Below are positions 23,601 to 33,479 of a stretch of 64,000 bases of DNA, piece by piece. The notes below the pieces were generated by a model. The model did no database searches. It saw only the letters and a list, made by a program, of their open reading frames with translations, and was not told the DNA's origin. The position numbers and the translations under genes were made by a program. Positions within the stretch are counted from its first letter, which is position 1. Each line of letters begins with the position of its first letter. The stretch is from Cotesia glomerata (lineage: Eukaryota; Arthropoda; Insecta; Hymenoptera; Braconidae), in contig NC_058158.1 of NCBI RefSeq assembly GCF_020080835.1, positions 34,428,305-34,492,304 on the forward strand, given 5' to 3'.

Positions 23601-26600
23601 TTTGGTAACGCTAAAACTAAAAGAAACAACAACAGCTCTCGATTCGGCAAATTTATGAAAGTCTATTTTGGTGAAGAGTCTCGAATAGTAGGTGGTTCTG
23701 TAGCCGACTATCTCCTGGAGAAATCTCGTATATGTCTGCAGAATTCAGATGAGCGAAATTATCATATATTTTACATGTTGTGCGCCGGTGCTCCAGCAGA
23801 ATTACGCTCAGAACTGGGCATCACTAAGCCCGACGACTTTCTTTACCTGAAAAACGGATGCAATCAGTACTTTTGTAACGAAGCGTCCGAGAAGAAGCTC
23901 AATAAATCTCAAAAATCACGAAGCCACCTGGAGAAGGGAGGTCTTTCCGATCCGATTCTTGATGACTTTCTCGGTTTTAGTACCGTTGATCAAGTGAGTT
24001 TTCTTCTTCATAATATAAGCAACAAAAAAATTCTGCTACTCGCATGTAAAAAAAATTGTTCATAACTTGTAACATCGAAATGTGACACAATTATGAAAAT
24101 TTTTTGAACACCTAATAAAAAATCGAGAATGCTTTGAGCAATTAAAAGTCTAGATTGATCGATAACTTTTTAGAATTTTGTAATGTTTATATTTAAACAT
24201 GTTTTGAAAATTTTATGGACATTTTTTGAACAATTCTTGAGACACATTTTGAACATTTAATGAAAATTGATAATCATTGTAGATAATTAAGCCAATAAAG
24301 AGGTTTCTCGATTTTTTATTAGATCTTAAAAAAATGTTCATATTTGTCACGTTTTGATGTCACAAGTGGGGTCAACTATTATAATTTTCATTTTTTTGAA
24401 TGAAATTTCTATTTGATTTTATTGATATATATTTTTTTTTTAAATACATAAAAAAATTAACGATTTAAAAAAAAAAGTTGATTTATAAATTTTTTAGAAT
24501 ATTGTGATATTTAATTTTTTTTTTTAATTTTTCGTTTTTTTATGTATTTTTCAAAAAAAAAATATATCAAAAGTTTCAAAAAAAGATAGAATAGAAATTT
24601 TATCCAAAAATATGAGCCAAAATTTTTTCCAACTTTTGAAGACAAAGATACTATCAAAATCTTTATTTCTTTAATATTTATATTTTTCTAAAGACTTGTT
24701 TATAATACTTTATAGATGTTTTCTGACATAAGTAATTAAATTTCCAATTTATTGGCTATCCAGTCTAATACAACAATTTTTTTCTCTAATTTTTCGTAAT
24801 ATTGTTAGCCTATATTTCCCTCCAGGCATAAACAATTTTATTTATTTTTTTCTTTCATGACATTTTTTCTCAAAAATGCGCCGTAAAAACAAACAATAAA
24901 AAAGAAAATTTTAAAATGTTAATTGTCTACCTAGTTATGGCCCAAAATGAGATTGACCCCACTAGTAAATAATTACCAAATTTTTTTTTTACACGGGCTG
25001 CATTAATTCACATCTTTTTACATTTCTAATAGGGTTTCACTCGTCTGGGGCTAACTGAAGTCGAAAGAAAGGAGATCTACTCGACGGTAGCAGCTGTTCT
25101 TCATCTCGGCAACATTGTCTTCGAGGATATTCCCAATGACTCGTCTGACGGCTGTAGAATCGCCGGTAGCACTGTTAAGTCGGTCACAATGTCTGCTAAT
25201 CTTTTAGGTGTCAACCCGGAGGAGCTCAAAGAAACTCTGATATTTAAAAAAATCCAAAGACTCACCGAAGTTGTCAAAAGTTCGCTTAGAGCAGATAAAG
25301 CAGAGAACGCCCGAAATGCTTTAGCCAAAGCTGTTTACAGCAAACTGTTTGATTATATTGTTTCGCGCATAAACAAAAGTATTCCTTCTGAATCTTTCAG
25401 CTATTATATCGGAGTCCTCGATATTGCGGGCTTCGAATCCTTTGAGGTGAACAGCTTTGAGCAGTTCTGTATAAATTTCTGCAACGAAAAACTGCAGCAA
25501 TTCTTTAACAAGCGAATTCTTAAATCCGAACAAGAATTGTACAAAAGAGAGAATCTTAACGTTCCTAAGATTTCTTACGACGACAATAAAGTTTGCATTA
25601 AAATGATCGAGGATTCAGAAAAGGGGATATTTAGTATTTTAGATGAGTTTATGAGACTCCCCGATCCAAAACCAGAAAGTTTTACTATCCGAGTTCATGA
25701 AACTTGGAAAAACAACGCTAATCTCGAACGACCATCGACAAAACGTGGAGCTCTGTGTCAACTGAAGAATGATGAGGGCTTTTTGATAAAACATTTCGCT
25801 GGTGATGTTTGCTACCAGACCAATCAGTTTATTGAGAAAAATAATGACGCTCTGCATTCCTCGCTGGAAGAATTAATGCAGAAAAGTGGCAATGAACTTT
25901 TGCGAACTCACTTCGTGAATAACCCGGCGAGTAATATAAAAAAACGAGCGATCCAAAGTGTAGGTAGTAAATTTAAAAAACAACTTCGTGAACTTATGGA
26001 CGAATTAGAGAACAATGGAACTAATTTTGTTCGCTGTATTAAGCCTAATAATGAAATGGTCCCTCATAAATTTGACGGCAGCTCTGTTCTCAGTCAATTA
26101 AAGTATTCTGGTATGACTTCAGTGCTCGAACTGATGGAACACGGCTATCCGAGTCGCGTTCACTTCGAGGAGCTCTACGATATGTACAAACCGTATCTTA
26201 CACTGGAACTGGCTGAACTTGAGAAGAAGGTCTTCTGCGAAGCGCTATTTCGGAGCTTGGAGCTGAAAGATGAAGATTTTAAGTTTGGTAAAAAAAGGGT
26301 ATTTTTTAAACCTGGAAAGTTTGCGGAGTTTGATAAAATTATGAAGTCAGATGAGAAAGAAATGAAGCAATTGGTGATTAATGTGAAGAAATGGCTACGA
26401 GAATCGCGAATTGCTAAACTTGAAGAATTGAAACAACAACTTCTCCAGATGGAGAAAATAGCTAATCAATTGAAAAGTACAGGCGGTGATAGAATTGAAG
26501 ATATCAAAAATTTTGAAACAAAAATAAACGATGCATTGGAAAAAATCAAGGTAATTAAATTATTTTGTTGAATAATTTATTAGGAATAATAAATTTATCA

Positions 26601-27443
26601 CTTTTATTTTGATTAATACTCTGATAAAAAGGTTAATTTGGTTCGAGAGACAAAATCTTAAACGAAGAATACTATTTTCAAGAATTTTATTATCTAGAAT
26701 CAAACAGAAAAATTCTTGAATAAAGCAAAATTTACTTGAGCCAAAAAGAATTTCTGAGTTTAAGAATTTTTTTTCTTCAAAATGCCACTTTTTTTTATAA
26801 GTGTACTTAATTTTTTTATTTAAAATAAAAATTTTTATACAGGTAGATAAAAATATGAAGCCTGCAAAAATAGACGATATGTATACAAAATTGAAGACCG
26901 CTATCGACAATAGTATGATCAAGCTAGAAAAAGAACTAGAGCAGCAAAGAGAAGAGGAGCGGAGATTAGCTGAAGAAGCTGAGAGAGAAAGAAAAAGACA
27001 GGAAAAGTTGGCTAGAATTAGGTAAGATTCAGTTATATTTTTTAAACAATAATAATGATAAATTTGTGCATACAACGTTGGAGTTTGCTAGTTATAAAAA
27101 ATTCCTATTTTTATATGAATTATATTATTGTTTATAATTTTGGTTTAGACGAATTAAATTGGAGGAAGAAAGATTGGAGAAAGAAAGATTAGAGAAAGAA
27201 AGATTGGAGGAAGCAAGAAACGCCACTGACATTCCCAACGCATCTAAGTGGAATTACTCACAATTGTATGCTGGTTTTTATAGTGATGATCCAAACAGAA
27301 AACAGGTAAATCAAAAAAATTATTATGTGTTATTAATTCTTTAATTAATTATATATTTTTCAATTTTTCAGGCGTCTCTTACCGAAATTAGAAAAAGATT
27401 GGAAGTTTACCGCAAATGGAAGGCGGAGAATGATACCGAGTAA
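17668..27443 (+). CDS. shortened myosin VI-like paralogue, 9 coding exons
   Basis: Tandem duplicate of the preceding gene. Exons 17668-17797, 21507-21580, 23079-23208, 23347-23511, 23581-23993, 25033-26550, 26843-27021, 27149-27305, 27372-27443 join in frame to 945 aa with consensus splice sites. Kept: P-loop GESGAGKT (132-139), switch I NNNSSRFG, insert 1, switch II DIAGFE (434-439), converter (FFKPGKFAEFD). Changed: the N-terminal region is about 17 residues shorter; the segment after residue about 378 (the transducer strand of copy 1) is replaced by unlike sequence. About 50 residues holding the reverse-gear insert and IQ motif are gone, so WLRESR (758-763) runs straight into a charged helix. 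The tail is short, has KRL instead of RRL, lacks the MIU motif and stops before the WWY cargo-binding part. It is not an obvious pseudogene: no frameshift or internal stop was found. Its function is unknown and motor polarity cannot be inferred. Confidence 0.92.
18650..19050 (-). other. unidentified coding-like remnant in paralogue intron 1
   Basis: Minus-strand reading of about 18800-19050 gives a less AT-rich stretch encoding charged peptide blocks (Lys/Arg-rich, then Glu-rich, ending in an Arg/Lys-rich segment) broken by stops. It is followed by AATAAAATAAAATAAAAT like a poly(A) tail. This could be the 3' end of a retrotransposon or a degraded retro-copy. I do not recognise a family. Confidence 0.35.
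19707..19842 (+). repeat. tRNA-like SINE unit with conserved leader
   Basis: The 72-nt tRNA-like part (19771-19842) has a box A-like TAGCTCAAATGGTAGAG and a perfect T-arm CTGGG/CCCAG with TTCGAAT loop. The acceptor strands pair poorly and the anticodon arm is degenerate. The upstream leader GTAAGATGGACGGTGTGG (from 19713) is repeated in front of the copy at 22074-22145. It is therefore annotated as a SINE-like repeat, not a tRNA gene. Confidence 0.6.
20530..21261. mobile_element. TTAA-flanked inverted-repeat element
   Basis: The left end TTAAGGAAGTTCGAGCG (20530-20546) and the right end CGCTCGAACTTCCTTAA (21245-21261) are perfect complements. TTAA at each outer edge fits a TTAA target-site duplication as made by piggyBac-type transposases. 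The 730-base interior has no transposase frame. Confidence 0.65.
21607..23017. mobile_element. 1.4-kb TIR element with repeated GCTAAAAGGGCGCATA motif
   Basis: The left end TATCGCGTGCC plus GCTAAAAGGGCGCATA and the right end (22987-23017) are near-perfect inverted copies. Variants of GCTAAAAGGGCGCATAA recur at least six further times in both orientations (around 21660, 21760, 21785, 21818, 22845, 22868, 22900). The interior holds a tRNA-like SINE and a direct repeat (21931-22007 and 22249-22320). It fills most of intron 2 of the myosin paralogue. No coding frame. Confidence 0.6.
22012..22145 (+). repeat. second tRNA-like SINE unit
   Basis: Near-identical to 19707-19842, including the GTAAGATGGACGGTGTGG leader. 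The tRNA-like part is 22074-22145; here a four-pair anticodon stem CCGA/TCGG encloses a TGT triplet. The acceptor stem is mismatched, so a functional tRNA is unlikely. Confidence 0.6.
24361..24979. repeat. palindromic MITE in paralogue intron 5
   Basis: The ends are inverted copies of ACAAGTGGGGTC, with the inner AAGTTGATT block and its partner. The homologous intron of copy 1 (9733-9812, 80 bases) has nothing here, so this insertion came after the gene duplication. The intron is lengthened to 1039 bases. Confidence 0.75.
26626..26842. repeat. MITE remnant preceding paralogue exon 7
   Basis: Diverged copy of the CACTGAAAAAAA family with TTGAGCCAAAAAGAATTTCT and TAAGAATTTTTTTTCTT blocks. It sits at the position of the MITE before exon 7 of copy 1 (12472-12690). 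The same family at the same intronic site in both genes suggests one insertion older than the duplication. Confidence 0.5.
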
Positions 27444-27532
27444 AACGATTAAATAATCATATTTATCTACATTTATTACAAACCATCTATATTACAGTAA
27501 TTAAAATTAACAATACTTTAATCAATTATATT

Positions 27533-30500
27533 TTAATCTAGTTTTGTCGGTGGAACCCAGCCGCCAAATGCTTTTTCTAATTCTTTAGCGACTGCTAAGC
27601 AGAGTCTGTCTTGATGAGGTGCAGCGATCACCTGTTAATTTATTCAGAATTAAGTAATATATCGGGCATAACTTATATTTATTTAGGTATTTAATAAAAA
27701 TTTTTACCTAAGAAAATAAAACAATAACTAAACATGTAAAAATTATATCGACGGTCTAATTACCAATTGGTCTAACTCCTTATTTTTTAGAGGATAATTT
27801 TTTAACATTTTGATGTAGCAATAGTTCAATTATAAATTATTTGAATGATCCAAACCAAAATATTATACCTCTATTAGATATCAAATTGTTTTTTAAAGTA
27901 ATAATCAATTGTAAACTAATTGTTTTTTCGTACAAATGGAAGATTCTCTAAAATAGAGTTAGACAATTTGCTAATTAGAACGTCGATATAAATTTATAAC
28001 AACAAACAATATCTGATATAATTAAGCAAAACTCGCGAGGAATTGTAAACGTATAATACATTTAATTACAATATTACTGGCAATAAAGCAATTGCAAGAA
28101 CTGATGTACAAATTTAATTATGTTAATAAATATCGTTAAAACTGAAAAAACTAAGTAATGTATCAAACTTCTTACCTGAAATCCGATTGGTAAGCCTTGC
28201 TTATTCAAACCCATTGGAACGTGCGTTGCCGGTAGCCGAAGAATATTGCAAAGGATGCAAAATACACCTGAAATTGTCAGCAGAGCACATTGACCGACTG
28301 CTGGAGCTGAGCTAACAAAAGTCGGGAATAATAACACTGAATTTTCATCCAAGATTGTCTGTTGAAGAAAACATCGTTCATTGCACATCATTTCTTCTTT
28401 AAAACTCTAGAATAATTATCTATAATCTTCAATTAAGATCAATGATTTGAATAAGTTACAATTATCATTACCAAAAGTTTTTTTTGCAATGTTTCATATT
28501 TTTCTTCGTACAGCGAAAATCGAGATTCAGGTACAAATCCATTCATTTCCCTAACAATCGCCACAAAAATAGATGAAATTGAATGTGATGAGCATCCAAG
28601 TATCGCTTTTATGGATTCTAAAAACGGATTTACTTTTATCTGCAAAATTTATGAGTTTTAAATTATTTATTACTTATTTTTATATTATTGAAATTGATAA
28701 ATTTTATACACATACTTTTGGATCATCGGGATGCATTAAAATAGGCGGTAAACTACTCCAAGAGAAAAGTTTTACTGCTCCTATTTCACAACCGTCGCTT
28801 AACTCTTCAATAACTGGCTAGATACAATAAAAAATTCATGAATTATTTTAATTATACTGAGAAAAAAAATACTTCTTTCAAAAATTTATTTTCTTGACTC
28901 AAAAATTTGTCTGAAGAATTTTTTCTTCTTTGAAGAATAGGTCAAATAATTTTATTTAATTCAAGTGATGCTATTTGATTATTTCCTTATAAAAACATTG
29001 ATTTTGTTTGATCAAAAAATTAATATATATAATTATTTATTTTAACAAATTCCTGAATCAAAAAATTCTAGTCAATTTTTACTCAGTGTATAAAAATTAA
29101 TTACGAAAATTTAACCTTGCTTATCTTCGCACCGCAAGACTCAAAATATTGAGCAGCAAGTCGAATAGATTGTCTGATATCTTCATCGACAGAAGAAACA
29201 CCGAAATTATTATCAATATCTTCCAAGTAATAAACATGAAGTTTTTTGACGTCAACCGGTTCATCAAGACGCAAATTAGTCTTGCAATTTTTCGTCATCA
29301 CTTTAAGTACCATGTGAAGATCTTCTGCAAATCTAGTCATTGGCCCAAACGTTCCATACTGAGAAAATCCATTGTTTTCTACCGTCGGAAGATATTCTTC
29401 CATTGGAACTATTCCTAAATAAACACTAAATGAATTATAGCTAAAAAAAAATTTGATCCTTTTCTAAAAATTTAATTTATTACCAGGAGTCGGTTTATGC
29501 CCAAAAACACCATTGAATAGTGCTGGTATTCTAATAGACCCAGAAAGATCTGAACCAACACCAATAATAGATGCTCCGGCTCCTAATAAAGCGCCCTATT
29601 AATTACAAATGATAAATAGTTAATTTAATAAATACTAGCAACCTTGCAGTCACCGTGTGACTGCCGTGACTTATGAACTATAAATAAATAAAATTTTGCT
29701 TTATTAAATAATGAATTTTGATAAATTGCACTGTACTTTATTAACTGTTGACATTTTTGAAGATATAAGCTCATCCCGATGTTATACTCATCAAGAGCTT
29801 TCATTTGAGTACCCACATGCATTTTGGCATATTTTTCATATATAAATATATAAAAAATTGATGTGGGTACTCAAATGAAAGGTCTCGATGAGTGTAATGT
29901 CGGGATAAGCTTATATCTTCAAAAATATCATTTGTTGACAAGATAGCAAAGTCAGTTCTTAATTATTGACATTTTTTAAGATACAAGCTCATCTCGATGT
30001 TACACTCATCAAGAGCTTTCATTTGAGTACCCACATGTATTTTAATATATTTTTCATATATAAATATATATAATATATATAAATATATGAAAAATTGATG
30101 TGGATATTCAAATGAAAGGTCTCGATGAGTGTAATGTCGGGATGAGCTTATATCTTCAAAAATATCATTTGTTGACAAGATAGCAAAGTCAGTTCTTAAT
30201 TATTGACATTTTTTAAGATATAAGCTCATCTCGATGTTACACTCATCAAGAGCTTTCATTTGAGTACCCACATGTATTTTAATATATTTTTCATATATAA
30301 ATATATATAATATATATAAATATATGAAAAATTGATGTGGATATTCAAATGAAAGGTCTCGATGAGTGTAACATCGGGATGAGCTTATATCTTTAAAAAT
30401 GTCAATATTTCACAAGATACAAGGTCGTTTCTTAATTATTGACATTTTTTAAGATATAAGCTCATTTCGATGTTACACTCATCAAGAGCTTTCATTTGAG

Positions 30501-32579
30501 TACCCACATGCATTTTAATATATTTTTATATATACATGTATATATATAATATATATAAATATATGAAAAATTGATGTGGGTACTTAAATGAAAGGTCTCA
30601 ATGAGTGTAATGTCGAGATGAGCTTATATCTTTAAAAATGTCAATAGTTGACAAGATAGCAAAGTCAGTTCTTAATTATCGATATTTTTTAAGATATAAG
30701 CTCATCCCGATGTTACAATCATCAAGAGCTTTTATTTGAGTAGCCACATCAATTTTTCATATATACATATATATAATATATATAAATATATGAAAAATTG
30801 ATGTGGATATTCAAATGAAAGGTCTCGATGAGTGTAATGTCGGGATGAGCTTATATCTTCAAAAATATCATTTGTTGACAAGATAGCAAAGTCAGTTCTT
30901 AATTATTGACATTTTTTAAGATATAAGCTCATCTCGATGTTACACTCATCAAGAGCTTTCATTTGAGTACCCACATGTATTTTAATATATTTTTCATATA
31001 TAAATATATATAATATATATAAATATATGAAAAATTGATGTGGATATTCAAATGAAAGGTCTCGATGAGTGTAACATCGGGATGAGCTTATATCTTTAAA
31101 AATGTCAATATTTCACAAGATACAAGGTCGTTTCTTAATTATTGACATTTTTTAAGATATAAGCTCATTTCGATGTTACACTCATCAAGAGCTTTCATTT
31201 GAGTACCCACATGCATTTTAATATATTTTTTATATATACATGTATATATATAATATATATAAATATATGAAAAATTGATGTGGGTACTTAAATGAAAGGT
31301 CTCAATGAGTGTAATGTCGAGATGAGCTTATATCTTTAAAAATGTCAATAGTTGACAAGATAGCAAAGTCAGTTCTTAATTATCGATATTTTTTAAGATA
31401 TAAGCTCATCCCGATGTTACAATCATCAAGAGCTTTTATTTGAGTAGCCACATCAATTTTTCATATATAAATATATATAATATATATGAATATATGAAAA
31501 ATTGATGTGGGTACTCAAATGAAAGGTCTCGATAAGAGTAACATCCGGATGAGCTTATATATTTAAAAATGTCAATAGTTCACAAGATACAGGGTCATTT
31601 TTTAATTATGTATCTAGAGACAGAGAATTTTCGAATGCAGCCTAAATACTTATCACCATAAATTGACTATCGGTGAGAATAATATGAAACTTTGAAAAGA
31701 AACAAATTCAAATCAAGACCTTTGCTTTCAAATTTCACTAAAAAAACTAATTTTATTATATAAATACACTGGCCACAAAATTTTGCTTATTCTCTTAAAA
31801 ATATAAATTTGTAAATAAATTTTCTCACTTCGCCACCAGAAGAACCACCGGCAGTCTTTCTTCTATCATACGGATTAACAGTAGTGCCGTAAAGTGGATT
31901 GGTACACTCAAAACCAAAACACAATTCCGGCGTATTTGTAACACAAAGAGGAATAGCACCAGCTTCGCGCATATTTTTGACAACTAGACTGTCTCCATCA
32001 GCCTTGACACCGGAAAGAGCTAATGTACCTGCTGTGTAACTAAGCCCTAGAAGAAGAAAATAGTCCTCGAGTACTCAGCGTAATGGACGCAAAGAACAAT
32101 GTCAAGGCCATACCTTTGAGACTGCAGCTTTCTTTAACAGTGAACGGGACTCCGTAGAAAGGTTTTTCCAATTGAAGCTGCATTGGTGTAACAACCCCCG
32201 CCTCCAGCATTTTGTCACAGTGTCGGGCTTCGCGTAAAGCATCTTCAAATCGGTCATCTACTACTGCGTTAAGATAAGGGTTTATTTCTGTTATTCTCTC
32301 GATGTATGCTTCTACTACGGATTCACTTGATATCTAAAAAGTTTATTAATTATTTTAAAAGCCGTAAGTGCAATTAATAGTTGTAATTATTTTATTTAAT
32401 AAACTTACTTGTCCTAATCTTATTTTTTTAGCCAATTCGCAAGCAGTGAGATCAAACAATGAGTCTGTAGACGGCGGAATACTTGCCGGTTTTATGCAAT
32501 CGCGGTACCAAAAAAGTGGCCTCAAAAGAACCAACAGCTTGGCTGAAAGCCACGTCAAACATCGCAGTGTCAATTGCAT
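27533..32579 (-). CDS. FAAH2: FAAH2-like fatty-acid amide hydrolase, copy A
   Basis: Amidase-signature serine hydrolase that cleaves fatty-acid amides, membrane-anchored. Exons in order of translation: 32409-32579, 32114-32333, 31829-32046, 29484-29595, 29116-29414, 28716-28817, 28472-28639, 28176-28358, 27533-27631, giving 523 aa (human FAAH2 is similar in length). A hydrophobic N-terminus (about 9-24) is a likely membrane anchor. Catalytic triad: Lys124 in VPFTVKES, the second Ser of GGSSGGE (Ser200), nucleophile Ser223. The oxyanion loop reads SDLSGS here, where copies B and C have SDIGGS. The C-terminal FGGWVPP ending is typical. The start is the ATG conserved with copy B; an upstream in-frame extension to 32624 is not conserved. 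Convergent with the myosin paralogue (90 bases between stops). Intron 3 contains Helitron-like element 3. Confidence 0.94.
28856..29092. repeat. MITE in FAAH2-A intron
   Basis: The ends ACTGAGAAAAAAAA (left) and TTTTTACTCAGT (right) are inverted, with TTGACTCAAAAATT-type internal repeats. It belongs to the CACTGAAAAAAA family. Confidence 0.6.
29635..31797 (-). mobile_element. Helitron-like element 3, eight-hairpin core
   Basis: Left boundary in minus-strand sense: hairpin GCAGTCAC-acg-GTGACTGC, then AAGGTTG, CTAG and T. Eight palindromic units start near 29749, 29966, 30206, 30438, 30678, 30906, 31142 and 31383. The last six form a duplicated block of three with a period of about 703 bases. 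The unique end (31590-31797) matches the other copies. The element lies in an intron of FAAH2-A in the same sense as the gene. Confidence 0.75.
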
Positions 32580-33479
32580 TTTTATACAAACTGAAATAGC
32601 TATGTTACTTTTTATCGGCTGCAATTCGATTATAATCGTTAGATTACGTAAAAATATTTCTATTCCACGCTATCTAATAATATGTAATCGATTTATCAAG
32701 TTAAGATTTTGAGTATTGATAAAATAACTTTATCACGATTATGAAGCAAAAAACTGAAACATTTGACATTTAAACATCCCATCAATTTTTTGTGTATTTT
32801 TAAAAATTTTTTTATTGACATAAGATAAAAAAAAATTGATAAAATTCATAAATGCAAATTTTAGAATTGTTGCACCTAAAAAATGGTTTCTAAAGAAATA
32901 AAATCATCTTATGTGTTGCAGATTCAATTCCATTTTCTTCTTCAGCAGATATATTTCTGTAATTTTTTGAGCGTTAAAGAGAAGAAATAATATAGAAGTA
33001 ATTTTTATAAAATAATTGAATCAGAAACAATGAATAAATATGTGTCAACGTTGATATTTAATATATTTCGTCAATACGTCGTTGTTAATTTAATATTTTT
33101 TATTGATACAAGATAAAGAATTGATAAATGTCATAAATTTTAAGTTTAACATGTCAATGATGATGCACTGTATCAAACTTAATTTTAAGCAATGCGTTAT
33201 GCAATTACAATGAATGTAATTCAATATTTAAACTGTGATATACATATCAAATTATCCATTAAAAGGATGATGAGCTGAATAAATAAGATGATACTCTTAA
33301 TTTTCAAATAAACTACCGTTCTTTTATGTCTAATCAATAATTTCATGATAATAAAAATCTTACGCTGGATTTTTGGGCTAAAATAAAACAAAAGTTTTGC
33401 ATATTAATGCTTTTATATATTTGTACAAATATTACAAAATAAATCTCCATAATAATAATTACAAATAATTGATTTTAAA
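32580..33479. other. spacer between FAAH2 copies A and B
   Basis: Holds the 5' flank of copy A and the 3' flank of copy B. AT-rich, with short repeated phrases (for example TTGATAAA-TTCATAAAT near 32835 and 33120). No gene or RNA seen; no clear promoter motif. Confidence 0.55.

Noticed and set aside
17668..27443. Calling the second myosin VI a pseudogene
   Set aside because: All nine exons join in frame with consensus splice sites and the ATP-binding motifs are intact; the losses are clean domain deletions.
29635..31797. CRISPR-like or satellite array
   Set aside because: The repeats are palindromic units without unique spacers, inside an element with defined ends, in a eukaryotic intron.
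32580..32624. Upstream start extending FAAH2-A by 15 residues
   Set aside because: The matching position in copy B has an in-frame stop, so the shared downstream ATG is preferred.
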